This document shows, in pieces, positions 1 to 9,017 of a stretch of 18,249 nt of DNA (positions are counted from its first letter, which is position 1; each line of letters opens with the position of its first letter). The stretch is from NCBI GenBank assembly GCA_958352145.1, contig CATWNM010000039.1:1-18249 (forward strand), in the 5' to 3' direction. The notes under the pieces are model-generated. The model worked only from the letters and a program-made list of their open reading frames with translations, ran no database searches and was not told the origin of the DNA. The stretch comes from an uncultured Eubacteriales bacterium (GTDB taxonomy: Bacteria; Bacillota; Clostridia; Oscillospirales; CAG-272). The position numbers were made by a program, and so were the translations under genes.

Positions 1-113
1 CCGCATTCATCGAGAATTCGAGAACCTATCTGCCGGTACGCTTCGTTGCGGAGGCACTTGGCGCGACCGTCGCCTGGGACGGCGCGACCAGCACGGCCAC
101 TATTACCAAATAA
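1..113 (+). CDS. C-terminal end of a secreted stalk-domain protein (partial)
   Basis: Only the last 36 codons and a TAA stop are inside the window; the reading frame begins at base 3. They encode half of a copper amine oxidase N-terminal-like (stalk) repeat, with the motif LPVRFVAEALGATVAWDG followed by STATITK. This is the same ending as the complete protein at 455-1444, so the two are probably tandem paralogues. In this family the domain usually sits at the end of secreted or surface proteins of Clostridia and Bacilli and does not imply amine oxidase activity. The N-terminal part and function cannot be judged. A hairpin terminator follows 15 bases after the stop. Confidence 0.8.
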   Translation, partial: AFIENSRTYLPVRFVAEALGATVAWDGATSTATITK

Positions 114-127
114 ATAAACTGAAGCGA

Positions 128-166
128 GGGGAGCCGGTTCCGTTTGAGGCTGGCTCCCGTATTTTA
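128..166 (+). terminator. Rho-independent terminator after the partial stalk-domain gene
   Basis: The stem GGGAGCC (129-135) pairs with GGCTCCC (152-158), with weaker G-U extension inward, and is followed by the T-rich run GTATTTTATTTG. It lies directly behind the stop codon at 113. The following 114-379 stretch holds no credible gene. Apart from this terminator it shows only a 7-bp inverted repeat (ATGCAGA 303-309 / TCTGCAT 311-317) of unknown role. Confidence 0.7.
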
Positions 167-379
167 TTTGTTTCGCCCTGCGGTTTCCCGTGCGTTTGCC
201 TTGATTTGCCGCTTTGCATACTGCGGTTATGCTTTTGACAGCGCGGCGGCTGTGCAAGACGGGGGCACTCTGGCAGACGCTGGTTTCCGCTTTTTTCTAT
301 AGATGCAGATTCTGCATTATATGTTTCAATTTTGTACGAAAAGGTAAATCTTACTGTAAAAATTAGCATCTAATTTTGA

Positions 380-407
380 TTGACATTGACTGCTTTTATG
401 CTATAAT
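380..407 (+). promoter_or_regulatory. Sigma-A promoter of the stalk-domain protein gene
   Basis: A perfect -35 box TTGACA (380-385) and a perfect -10 box TATAAT (402-407) are separated by 16 bases. Transcription should start near 414, leaving a leader of about 40 bases before the ATG at 455. Both boxes match consensus fully, so the gene is probably strongly expressed. Confidence 0.85.
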
Positions 408-454
408 GATAATGTAAATAATGCAATTTGCACAAAAAAATAGGAGGAATTTTT

Positions 455-1444
455 ATGTTTAGGAAATTTGTTGGTTTATTGTTGTCAGCTTTGCTGCTTG
501 CCGGTGCGCTCGGCCTTTCCGTATTTGCTGAGGATACGGTTGCCTATCTCGGTTTTAACGGCGACAACGCCAATGACGGTTTGTCGGATGCCACGCCGAA
601 AAAGAGCTTTGATGCAAACGGCACCGGCGTCGTTGGAATAATTCCGAACGGCGGAACGGTTGTCGCCTGCCAGAAGGCCTATTTTGGCGGAAGCTACACG
701 CTGAATCTCGGCGGTCCGGTGACGATCACGGGCAATTACAACGGGAAAGATTACAAGAATCCGGAACCGGCGGAAAATCCCGCCGCGGGCGTATTTAAAA
801 TGGCCAGTGGAGCCACATTGACGCTGCTCAGCGATCTTGTTCTTGACGATATTATTGTGTTCCAGGAAAACGCGCAGAATACGATTTCGATCGGCGCGGG
901 CGTGACCTTTGTGGTCACCGACAGCTGCGTGCTTATGACAAAGCCGGGGAATGATTATCATTACAAGGTTGTATTGGAAGCGGGCGCGACTGCGATCCTC
1001 AGCGAGGCTGCGCAGGAGACGTTTGAGATTGTCAACATTGGCGGCACAGTACAAACATACGGCGCATCCGCCGGTACAGAAATCAAAATGACGATCGGGG
1101 ATATGAACGGCTATGTCAACGGTGTAGCGAAAGCGCTTGACGCGGCGCCGATCATACGCCAGAGCCGCACGATGCTGCCCGTGCGTTTCGTCGCAGAGAG
1201 TCTCGGCGCGACTGTAGCTTGGGACGGCGCGACCAGCACGGCGACGCTCACGAGCGGTACGACCGAGATCAAGATCACGATCGGTGCGACGACGGCGATC
1301 GTCAACGGAGAGGAGAAGCCGCTCGACGCGCCCGCATTCATCGAGAATTCGAGAACCTATCTGCCGGTACGCTTCGTTGCGGAGGCGCTTGGCGCGACCG
1401 TAAATTGGGACGGCGCGACCAGCACGGCCACTATTACAAAATAA
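455..1444 (+). CDS. Secreted protein with two C-terminal stalk (Cu-amine-oxidase-N-like) repeats
   Basis: The protein has 329 residues when started at the ATG at 455, which has AGGAGG 7 bases upstream; an in-frame ATG at 428 lies before that site and is unlikely. Residues 1-25 are a signal peptide (MFRK, then a Leu/Ala-rich core, cleavage after VFA). Residues 26-205 have no recognised domain; they look beta-rich and contain DGLSDATPKKSF and GAGVTFVV-type turns as seen in beta-helix surface proteins. Residues about 209-265 and 270-329 are two stalk repeats, each with LPVRFVAE-LGATV-WDGATSTAT. It is therefore likely exported and attached to the cell envelope or released. It is monocistronic between its own consensus promoter and a strong palindromic terminator. 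The role is unknown; calling it an oxidase would be wrong. Confidence 0.85.
   Translation: MFRKFVGLLLSALLLAGALGLSVFAEDTVAYLGFNGDNANDGLSDATPKKSFDANGTGVVGIIPNGGTVVACQKAYFGGSYTLNLGGPVTITGNYNGKDYKNPEPAENPAAGVFKMASGATLTLLSDLVLDDIIVFQENAQNTISIGAGVTFVVTDSCVLMTKPGNDYHYKVVLEAGATAILSEAAQETFEIVNIGGTVQTYGASAGTEIKMTIGDMNGYVNGVAKALDAAPIIRQSRTMLPVRFVAESLGATVAWDGATSTATLTSGTTEIKITIGATTAIVNGEEKPLDAPAFIENSRTYLPVRFVAEALGATVNWDGATSTATITK
1334..1444 (+). repeat. Near-identical copy of the 3' end of the upstream gene
   Basis: These 111 bases match bases 3-113 with six differences that I count by eye: one in the Ala codon of EALG, four across the two codons before the Trp codon, and one in the last Thr codon. Such identity, including silent positions, points to recent duplication or gene conversion of the last stalk repeat. 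Confidence 0.85.
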
Positions 1445-1455
1445 GCAATTCGATT

Positions 1456-1500
1456 AAAAATCAGAGCGGATCTCATGCATGAGATCCGCTCTGATTTTTT
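1456..1500. terminator. Bidirectional palindromic terminator between convergent genes
   Basis: Bases 1456-1477 and 1478-1499 are perfect reverse complements (22-bp arms, centre ATGCAT, A-run on one side and T-run on the other). The structure can stop transcription from both strands. It sits between the plus-strand gene ending at 1444 and the minus-strand operon ending at 1570. Bases 1501-1569 show nothing else. Confidence 0.9.
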
Positions 1501-1569
1501 AAAGCATCCATATCATCCGCGATGTGTCGCATTTATCGGGCGCAGTTTGTCTGTGAGAGAACTCCTGTT

Positions 1570-2373
1570 TCAAAGCGCATACAGCTTTTCGGCATTTTGA
1601 TGAAAGATTTTTTCATATTCCGCTTCGGAAAAATTCATGGCAAGCAGGGCGGAGATCTCATCTTTCGGCGACCACATCGGGTAGTCGGTGCCGAATAGGA
1701 TTTTATTCACATCAAAACGCCGGATATAGGTTTCGGCCAGTGTGGCGCCGATAAAGCCAATCGTCGAGGATGTATCTACATACAGATTGTCAAATCCGGA
1801 TAGTTTGCGGGAGGATTCCTCCCATACCGACCATCCGCCGAGGTGCGCGCCGATGACCGTCAGATCCGGAAATGCGCGCAGTACGCGCGCTACGCGGTCC
1901 GGATTGGAAAAATCATAGCGCTTGTCCCCGGTGTGCATCAGGATCGGGAGCCGGGCGCGGCAGCATTCATAGATTTGCATGCACTTGGGGTCGTCTACCG
2001 CAAAACGCTGGATATCCGGGTGCAGCTTGACGCCGCGCAGTCCGAGTCCGATCAGATGATCCACATCTTTTTCGATGTCCGTACTGTCCGGATGCAGCGT
2101 GCCGAGGCCGATGAAAATGCCGCCGCTTTTTTGTACCTCGCCGGCGATAAACGTATTGATGCTGGCTACCTGATGCGGGGTCGTGGCCACCGACTGTACA
2201 ATAAAGCGGGATATATGGGCGGCTTCTTTGATTTTCAGCAATTCAGCCGTGGTTCCGCCATAAGCGGAACCCTGGCTGAGTTCATAAAACCGATCGGTTC
2301 CCGCAACCGCTTTGGCCGCGATCTTTTCAGGATAGATATGGCAGTGTGCGTCGATAATCGTATAGGTTTTCAT
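1570..2373 (-). CDS. Amidohydrolase (amidohydrolase-2 family), last gene of the operon
   Basis: This 267-residue protein is a TIM-barrel metal-dependent hydrolase or decarboxylase of the amidohydrolase-2 family (ACMSD-like). Metal and active-site residues are in the expected order: H10 and H12 (DAHCHIYP), K116/H118 (GVKLHPD), H147 (ILMHTGD), H177 (IGAHLGG) and D230 (FGTDYPMW). Length is normal for the family. It starts 11 bases after the stop of the isomerase/acyl-CoA synthetase fusion and has only a weak GAGAG site, so it is probably translated as part of the same message. The operon ends at the palindrome at 1456-1499. The substrate is unknown. In this context it could hydrolyse or decarboxylate a side product of carboxylic acid metabolism, but nothing in the sequence fixes this. 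Confidence 0.85.
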   Translation of the reverse strand: MKTYTIIDAHCHIYPEKIAAKAVAGTDRFYELSQGSAYGGTTAELLKIKEAAHISRFIVQSVATTPHQVASINTFIAGEVQKSGGIFIGLGTLHPDSTDIEKDVDHLIGLGLRGVKLHPDIQRFAVDDPKCMQIYECCRARLPILMHTGDKRYDFSNPDRVARVLRAFPDLTVIGAHLGGWSVWEESSRKLSGFDNLYVDTSSTIGFIGATLAETYIRRFDVNKILFGTDYPMWSPKDEISALLAMNFSEAEYEKIFHQNAEKLYAL

Positions 2374-2384
2374 CGTTGTTTCTC

Positions 2385-4895
2385 TCAGGCGTTGAGTCCA
2401 AGACGCGCAGCCGCTTCCTCGCGCATTTTGTATTTGAGGATTTTTCCGGCCGCGTTCATTGGGAACTCATGGACAAATTCGATATAGCGCGGCACTTTGT
2501 GCCGGGCCATGTGCGCCGCAACAAATTCCTTGATTTCCTCGGGCGTCGCGGTCTGGCCTTCTTTTAGAATGATGCAGGCCATGATCTCTTCGCCGTACCG
2601 TTTATCCGGCACGCCGATGACTTGTACGTCCCGCACTTTTGGATGCGTGTAAAGGAATTCTTCAATTTCCTTGGGATAAATATTTTCGCCGCCTCGAATA
2701 ATCATATCCTTGAGCCGTCCGGTGATCCGATATGTGCCGTCGGGCGCGCGGCAGGCAAGATCGCCCGAGTGCAGCCAGCCGTCTTTGTCGATGGCGGCTG
2801 CCGTCGCACCCGGCATTTTGTAATAGCCTTTCATAATATTGTAGCCGCGGGCCACAAATTCTCCATTCGTACCGTCCGGAACGTCAAGGCCGGTTTCCGG
2901 ATCGATCACTTTGCATTCAATGTGCGGGAAAGCGTAACCGACGGTTTCACAGCGCATGTCTAGCGGATCGTCCAGTTCTGTCATCGTACAGCCGGGAGAG
3001 GCCTCGGTTTGTCCGTATACGCTGACGATCCCGCGCATATTCATTTCATCCGGCTGCGCCGCGCGGCGCATGAGGTCGGCGGGGCAGTTCGCGCCCGCCA
3101 TAATGCCGGTGCGCATGGATGAAAAATCGGTTTTCTTATAGTCCGGATGGTTGAACATGGCGATAAACATGGTCGGCACGCCGTTAAAGCAGGTGATATG
3201 CTCGCGGTGGATGCAGTCGAGCGCCGACTGCGGTGAAAAATAGGGCAGGGGCAGCAGCGTGCCGCCGTGCGTCATCGTCGCCGTCATTGAGAGCACCATG
3301 CCGAAACAATGGAACATCGGCACCTGTACCATCATGCGGTCGGCGGTGGAGAGATCCATTCGGTCTCCGATGCATTTTCCGTTGTTGACGACATTGTAGT
3401 GCGTGAGCATAACCCCTTTGGGAAAACCGGTCGTGCCCGAGGTATACTGCATGTTGCAGACATCCTCCGGCATGACTTTTGCCGCCATGCGGTACACTTC
3501 CTCGAGCGGCGTGTTTTCCGCCCGCGCCATAGCCGCCTCCCAGGTCATACATCCCGGCATTTCAAAGCCGACGGTGACGACGTTGCGCAAAAAGGGCAGC
3601 CGCTTTGCGTGCAGACGCTCGCCGGGACGCAGATCCATCAATTCCGGACAGAGTTCGGCGATAATTTCCGCATAATTGGAGTCCCGCCAACTGTCGATCA
3701 TAATCAGGGTATGCGTGTCCGACTGGCGGAGTAGATATTCCGCCTCGTGCACTTTGTAGGCGGTGTTGACCGTGACCAAGATCGCGCCGATCTTGGTTGC
3801 CGCCCAGAACGCGATATACCACTGCGGCAGATTGGTCAGCCATACAGCCACTTTGCTGCCAGCGTGCACACCCATGTCGATCAGCGCGCGGGCGCAGTTG
3901 TCCACATCGCAGCGAAACTGCGAATAGGTGCGCGTATAATCGAGGGTTGTATATTTAAATGCGTACTGATCCGGAAATTCCTCTACGATGCGGTCGAGTA
4001 CTTTCGGGAAAGTCAAATCGATCAGCAGATCCTTCTTCCAAACATATTTTCCGGTGTGCAGTTTATTTGCATATAAAGTACGCTCCGCCCGCGCCGTGTC
4101 CGCGTATTTGTCCATAAAATTGACGAAGTGGGAAAAAATGATTTCCATATCGTCCAGTTCTGGCATCCATGCCGGATCCCAGACCAGCGAAATGAAGCCG
4201 TCGTAATTGACCGAGCGCAGGGCGAGCATCAAATCACCGGTCGGCAAATGCCCTTCGCCGATCAGGCAGGGGACGGCTCCGCCGTCCTCTTTCCGCGCGT
4301 CCCGGATGTGGACGTGTCGGACGTATGCGCCGAGATTGCGGATGGTTTCCTCCGGCGTTTCGCCTGTTTCAAAGCAGGTGGCGTACATATCCCAGAGCGC
4401 GGCGAGATTGTCGCAGGCAAAGCTGTCAAGGAGCGTGCAGAGCGTTTTTGTGTCCTTGAAAATGCCTGCGGTTTCGACCAGGATGGTTATGCCGGCCGCT
4501 TCCGCTGCCGGAAGCACTTGGCGGATCAGTTCTGCGATATGCGTTTCAGGCTCCGCAAGCGTTGCGCAGGGAAGTGCGCGCATACGCACATAGGGAATAC
4601 GCAGATTGGCCGCGATTTCGATACAATCGGAGATTTCTTTTAAGAATGAGGCCGTGCGCGTCGGGTCGGCAGGGTTTTCGATCGTGTCGATGCAGGGGAT
4701 GGAAAGCTGCATTTCATACAGGCTCCGCACGGTTGCCGCCGCAGCATGCGCGTGGAACGGGCTGCTCCGGTCGCCGAAGAACGCGCCGCCGATGTTGTGT
4801 AGTTCAATCCCCGAAAAATGCATAGATTTTGCAGCCGCGCAGAAGTCATTCCAGGAATAACCGTGCCAGCCTTTTGTGGAAAATGACAGTTTCAT
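2385..4895 (-). CDS. Fusion: xylose-isomerase-like TIM barrel + acyl-CoA synthetase
   Basis: The 836-residue protein joins two enzymes. Residues 1-265 are a sugar-phosphate isomerase/epimerase-like barrel with likely metal ligands E141 (ILVETAG), D169 (LWDMYA), H196 (HVHIRDA) and E214 (IGEGH). The last strand reads SLVWDP, where relatives often have a Glu, so activity there is uncertain. Residues about 285-836 are a full AMP-forming acyl-CoA synthetase of the FadD/ACSF2 type, with YTSGTTGFPKG (484-494), GQTEASPG, the HSGDLA and GRLKDMIIRGGENIYP motifs and a catalytic Lys in AAGKILKYK. It should activate a carboxylic acid to its CoA thioester. The start is the ATG at 4895, with GAGGAG 8 bases upstream; it overlaps the stop of the LeuA-like gene by ATGA. 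There is no frameshift between the parts, so the fusion is real in this sequence. The barrel's substrate is unknown. Confidence 0.85.
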   Translation of the reverse strand: MKLSFSTKGWHGYSWNDFCAAAKSMHFSGIELHNIGGAFFGDRSSPFHAHAAAATVRSLYEMQLSIPCIDTIENPADPTRTASFLKEISDCIEIAANLRIPYVRMRALPCATLAEPETHIAELIRQVLPAAEAAGITILVETAGIFKDTKTLCTLLDSFACDNLAALWDMYATCFETGETPEETIRNLGAYVRHVHIRDARKEDGGAVPCLIGEGHLPTGDLMLALRSVNYDGFISLVWDPAWMPELDDMEIIFSHFVNFMDKYADTARAERTLYANKLHTGKYVWKKDLLIDLTFPKVLDRIVEEFPDQYAFKYTTLDYTRTYSQFRCDVDNCARALIDMGVHAGSKVAVWLTNLPQWYIAFWAATKIGAILVTVNTAYKVHEAEYLLRQSDTHTLIMIDSWRDSNYAEIIAELCPELMDLRPGERLHAKRLPFLRNVVTVGFEMPGCMTWEAAMARAENTPLEEVYRMAAKVMPEDVCNMQYTSGTTGFPKGVMLTHYNVVNNGKCIGDRMDLSTADRMMVQVPMFHCFGMVLSMTATMTHGGTLLPLPYFSPQSALDCIHREHITCFNGVPTMFIAMFNHPDYKKTDFSSMRTGIMAGANCPADLMRRAAQPDEMNMRGIVSVYGQTEASPGCTMTELDDPLDMRCETVGYAFPHIECKVIDPETGLDVPDGTNGEFVARGYNIMKGYYKMPGATAAAIDKDGWLHSGDLACRAPDGTYRITGRLKDMIIRGGENIYPKEIEEFLYTHPKVRDVQVIGVPDKRYGEEIMACIILKEGQTATPEEIKEFVAAHMARHKVPRYIEFVHEFPMNAAGKILKYKMREEAAARLGLNA

Positions 4896-6313
4896 ACCTG
4901 AGACTCCTCGTATTTGATTTTATTGAGCGCGTTCATATAAGCGCGGATGCTGGAACCGATAATGTCAGTTGAGATGCCGTTGCCCGAATAGAGCTTGCCG
5001 CCCGAACGCAGGCGCACGAGCGCGCTGCCCATCGCCTCGCGTCCTTCCGTAACCGTTTGAATCTGAAAATCGTCGAGTTCATAGTGGTGGCCGATGATTT
5101 GTTCGATGGCGAGCAGCGCCGCGTCAATCGGGCCGTCGCCTGCTGAGAGCCCCTCGTATTCCTTGCCGTCCTTTTCCAGCTTGATATATGCGGTCGCGCC
5201 AATCAGGTTGCCGTTGTTGATGACATAGCTGACCAGGCGATAGGCCGGTGGAACCTGGAACGCGGCGCTTGCGATGATGGCTTCGAGTTCTTTGAGCGTC
5301 ACGTTCTTTTTGACGGCGACGCGGCAGAAAGCCTCGTACACCTTCGCGGTGTCCTCCTCGGAGAGATCGTAGCCAAGTTTTTTGATTGCGGCGGCAATGG
5401 CGGGGAGATCGTCGTTTTTTGTCAGGCTGATTTCGCTGCCGGCGGCTGCTGCAAGCGCGGGAATCGCGGATTTTTTCTGGTCCGCCGCGCGCTCGTCCGC
5501 AATGCGCGAAATCTGCGCAGACAGACGGCCCGCTTCGGCCATATTGACCGTTGTGCAGACGTCCAATTTCTGCGCGCAGCTGCGAAGCAGGTTTACCCAA
5601 TCGTTAAATGCGAGCAATTGGGGGGCTGAAACGGCGGTCTTGACCAATGTGACGCCGGCGGGCAGCGATGCGACGGCGGAGGCGAGCGCCAAGCCGTATT
5701 TATTATCGCAGAGGACGCCGACGGTGACCTCTGCGAGTTCGGGGACGGCTGCAAGCGTTTCGCGGACGAACGCGCCGAATTCCTCAGGCAGCATAGTTGC
5801 GTCGTTGTCGCAGAGCGTCACCGTTTTGGCGCCTGCGCGCACGACCGCGGCGAGCACTCCGCAGAGAAATTCTTTTTCGGCTCTTGTGCAGTCCACGGCG
5901 CAGAATTCCACGTCTTCGCAGCGCGCCGCCGCCGCGCGTGTCAGGGTTTCGGCAAGCTCGGCGACGCCCGGCGCTTTCAGGTGGCACTTATACTCCATCT
6001 GCACAGGCGACAGCGGAAGCTCTATGCGGAGACGTCCGTGTGCGGCGCCGCTGAGCGCGTCCGCCGCCTCTTGTACCGACTGCTCTGTCATGCCGGCCGA
6101 AAGTGAGAGCGCGCTGTCCTTGACAAACGAGGAAATTGTACGGACGAATAGGGTATCGGTACGGACATTTTTTAGCGGCGGAAGTTCGATCGCATCGACG
6201 TGCAGATTGCTTAGCAGTCGGGCAATCTCAATTTTTTCCTTGAAGCTGAGCGGATTTTGCACCGCCCGGTTTGTTTCCGTCAGCGTCCTGTCTGAAATGC
6301 ATACCTTTTTCAT
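4892..6313 (-). CDS. Isopropylmalate-synthase-like protein with degenerate active site
   Basis: The protein has 473 residues from the ATG at 6313, which has AAGGAG about 8 bases upstream; a TTG at 6319 is too close to that site. Residues 1-250 follow the alpha-isopropylmalate/homocitrate synthase barrel (SPVQMEYK, EDVEF, DCTRAEKEFL, PEEFGAFV). Residues about 355-470 are a well kept LeuA C-terminal allosteric domain (AGDGPIDAALLAIE, GNGISTDIIGSSIRAY). The catalytic motifs are altered. The usual D-T-T-L-R-D-G reads DRTLTET (8-14), losing the catalytic Arg and changing the metal Asp to Glu. The HxH metal motif (HCHND) reads LCDNK (201-205), and the conserved NGxGERAGN region reads VSAPQLLAFND. 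By homology it should not make isopropylmalate. A regulatory role, perhaps sensing a branched-chain amino acid, or a changed reaction is possible. It overlaps the next gene by 4 bases. Confidence 0.8.
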   Translation of the reverse strand: MKKVCISDRTLTETNRAVQNPLSFKEKIEIARLLSNLHVDAIELPPLKNVRTDTLFVRTISSFVKDSALSLSAGMTEQSVQEAADALSGAAHGRLRIELPLSPVQMEYKCHLKAPGVAELAETLTRAAAARCEDVEFCAVDCTRAEKEFLCGVLAAVVRAGAKTVTLCDNDATMLPEEFGAFVRETLAAVPELAEVTVGVLCDNKYGLALASAVASLPAGVTLVKTAVSAPQLLAFNDWVNLLRSCAQKLDVCTTVNMAEAGRLSAQISRIADERAADQKKSAIPALAAAAGSEISLTKNDDLPAIAAAIKKLGYDLSEEDTAKVYEAFCRVAVKKNVTLKELEAIIASAAFQVPPAYRLVSYVINNGNLIGATAYIKLEKDGKEYEGLSAGDGPIDAALLAIEQIIGHHYELDDFQIQTVTEGREAMGSALVRLRSGGKLYSGNGISTDIIGSSIRAYMNALNKIKYEESQV

Positions 6314-6340
6314 CGTCAAATCTCCTTACTGGATTAAAAT

Positions 6341-6867
6341 TTAGGCTTTGGAACCAATTTCCATCGCCGTTTTGTTGATTGTGAGCATGTCCTTGTGCCT
6401 TGCGGAAATGACCTTGGCCAGCGCCCGGTCGACACTTTCGCCTTCAAACTGGTTCATTTCGGCGAGCAACTTGCCCATGATGATCATATTCGCAAGCGTG
6501 GGCATATTGTTTTCCGAGGCGAGCGCCGTTGCGGGAATATAGTGCACGGTCACGTCGCTGCGCGCCGCTTTGCGTTCGATCAGGGTGGAATCTATAAAAA
6601 TGGTTCCGCCGGGGCGCACAGTGGGCTCGTATTTGTCGAGCGAGGGAAGATTCATCGCGATTAGAATGTCCGGATAGGACACGATCGGAGAACCAACCGG
6701 CTCGTCGCTGAGAATTACGCTGCAGCTTGCCGTGCCGCCGCGCATTTCAGGGCCGTAGGAGGGCAGCCAACTGACCTGTTTTTCATCCATCAGCCCTTTA
6801 TAAGCGAGAAATTTTCCGGCAAAGAGGATGCCCTGGCCGCCGAAGCCTGCGATCAAAATATTTGTCG

Positions 6868-6871
<4 letters not shown>
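6341..6871 (-). CDS. 2-oxoacid:ferredoxin oxidoreductase, gamma subunit
   Basis: The 176-residue protein is the gamma (KorC/VorC-type) subunit of a pyruvate/2-oxoacid ferredoxin oxidoreductase. The family signature is the N-terminal GFGGQG (9-14), then SYGPEMRGGTA and the closing PTLANMIIMG segment. In these enzymes this subunit completes the complex near the CoA/TPP site. It has a strong GAGGAGG site 7 bases before the ATG, and its start overlaps the beta-subunit stop (ATGA, 6868-6871). The gene order ferredoxin-alpha-beta-gamma is standard for four-subunit enzymes. It is very likely cytoplasmic and co-translated with the other subunits. Confidence 0.93.
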
Positions 6872-7637
<766 letters not shown>

Positions 7638-7638
<1 letters not shown>

Positions 7639-8705
7639 CAGTTCGCACCTCCGTTTTCATGGATCGTTTTTATCTTTTCGAGTACCATTTCTGGTGTCGG
7701 GATCATACCGCCCGTGCGGTTGCACAGATAGACGGGTCTTTTGCAACGGCAGGCCAGTTCGACGTCTTCGATCATCTGTCCCATCGAGAGTTCGACCGAA
7801 ATGAACGCTTTGACGCGATCGGCCGCTTCTTCAATCGGCTTTTTCGGGAACGGCCAGAGCGTGATCGGGCGGATCATTCCAGCGCGGATGCCCTGCTTTC
7901 TCGCCTCGGTGATGGCGTTTTTGGAAACGCGCGCCGCGATGCCGAACGCCACGATGCAGATCTCTGCATCCTCCATCTGATAGGATTCGTACATCGTTTC
8001 GTTGGCTTCTACAGTTTTGTAGCGTTCGTACCGCTCAAAGTTGACCTGCTCCAGCTTTTCGGGGGAGAGATACAGGGAGTTTATGATATTGTGCTTCCGC
8101 TGCATTTTCGTGCCGGTGACTGCCCAGGGCTTTTCTACCGGCGGTTCGCCCTTGATTTCGAGCGAGACCGGTTCCATCATCTGTCCCATGGTGCCGTCGG
8201 CCAGCAGCATCGCGGTCATGCGGTACTTGTCGGCCAGATCAAAGCCTTTGACCGTCATATCCGCCATTTCCTGCACGCTGCTCGGCGCAAGCACGATCAT
8301 GCGGAAATCGCCGTGTGCGGCGCCTTTTGTCGCTTGAAAGTAATCGGACTGCGAGGGCTGGATGCCGCCGAGCCCCGGTCCGCCTCTCTGTACGTTGACG
8401 ACCAGCGCAGGCAGATCTGCACCGGCTATGTAGGAAAGCCCTTCACCTTTCAGCGAAATTCCGGGGCTGGAGGAGGATGTCATGACGCGCTTGCCCGTTC
8501 CGGAAACGCCGTACACCATGTTGATGGCGGCGATTTCGCTTTCGGCTTGTAAAAACGTACCGCCGACTTTCGGCATCCGTTTGGCCATGTAGGCCGCGAT
8601 CTCGGTCTGCGGGGTGATCGGATATCCGAAGTAGAAGCGGCATCCTGCGCCAATCGCGGCCTCCGCGATCGCCTCATTGCCTTTCATCAAAACTTTTTCA
8701 GCCAT
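7638..8705 (-). CDS. vorB: 2-oxoacid:ferredoxin oxidoreductase, alpha subunit (VorB-like)
   Basis: This 355-residue protein is the alpha subunit with the pyrimidine-binding domain: GYPITPQTEIAAYM (27-40), LQAESEIAAINMVYG, TSSSSPGISLKGEG and the long ADLPALVVNVQRGGPGLG stretch. The C-terminal half (about 240-350) is the transketolase-C-like domain (RPITLWPFPKKPI, SVELSMGQMIEDVE). Its overall form and 355-residue length fit the clostridial VorB type annotated as acting on 3-methyl-2-oxobutanoate. The family also includes 2-oxoglutarate enzymes, so the symbol is tentative. It starts 10 bases after the ferredoxin stop. Next to T-box-controlled acyl-CoA synthetases and a LeuA-like protein, a branched-chain 2-oxoacid is the most coherent substrate. 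Confidence 0.87.
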
Positions 8706-8715
8706 TTGTTTTCAC

Positions 8716-8922
8716 TCACCTTTCTACGGTTATGATGCAGTCGGGGCACATGGTGGCGCAGAACGCGCAGCCTATGCACAGGCTCTCGTCGGTAATCTCC
8801 GCGGGATGGTGCCCTTTTAGATTGATTTTGTCGCGCGACAGGATCAGCAGCTTTTTCGGACATGCGGACACGCAGAGTCCGCAGCCCTTGCAGAGATCTG
8901 TCCTGAAAGTCAGCTTTGCCAT
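8716..8922 (-). CDS. 2[4Fe-4S] ferredoxin, delta subunit of the oxidoreductase
   Basis: The 68-residue ferredoxin has two classical cluster motifs: C11-C14-C17...C21 (CKGCGLCVSACP) and C49-C52-C55...C59 (CIGCAFCATMCP). It matches the delta subunit (KorD/VorD) that passes electrons between the TPP/cluster core and free ferredoxin. The AGGAGA site lies 8 bases before the ATG. It is the first of four oxidoreductase genes, 137 bases behind the ATPase gene. Confidence 0.93.
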   Translation of the reverse strand: MAKLTFRTDLCKGCGLCVSACPKKLLILSRDKINLKGHHPAEITDESLCIGCAFCATMCPDCIITVER

Positions 8923-8941
8923 ACTTTTCTCTCCTACTCTA

Positions 8942-8957
8942 AATATAAATTTATATT
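8942..8957. other. 16-bp perfect AT palindrome upstream of the ferredoxin gene
   Basis: AATATAAA is followed directly by its reverse complement TTTATATT, about 20 bases before the ferredoxin start. It could be an operator or simply an AT-rich stretch opening the ribosome binding site. I see no good promoter here: the best -35 (TTGAGT, 8966-8961) pairs only with TATTTA at 15 bases spacing, leaving almost no leader. Confidence 0.3.
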
Positions 8958-9017
8958 CAAACTCAAACTGCCGCCGTGTGTTTCGGATCGGACGTCCTAT
9001 CGTGGGCGGCGCGCTGC

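Noticed and set aside
103..369. 88-codon minus-strand frame left of the promoter at 380
   Set aside because: Low-complexity hydrophilic translation, covers a terminator hairpin, no ribosome site; no homology recognised.
455..1444. Amine oxidase function for the stalk-domain protein
   Set aside because: Only the small N-terminal-type domain is present as C-terminal repeats; no catalytic copper or TPQ domain is visible.
5382..6344. Long plus-strand open frame opposite the LeuA-like gene
   Set aside because: It is the antisense shadow of a G+C-rich gene: Ser/Ala-rich composition, no ribosome site, no recognisable domain, and the minus-strand gene has clear homology.
7659..8552. 297-codon plus-strand frame opposite the alpha subunit
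   Set aside because: The composition (His, Arg, Asp rich) is typical of an antisense frame of a real gene; no motif and no start site.
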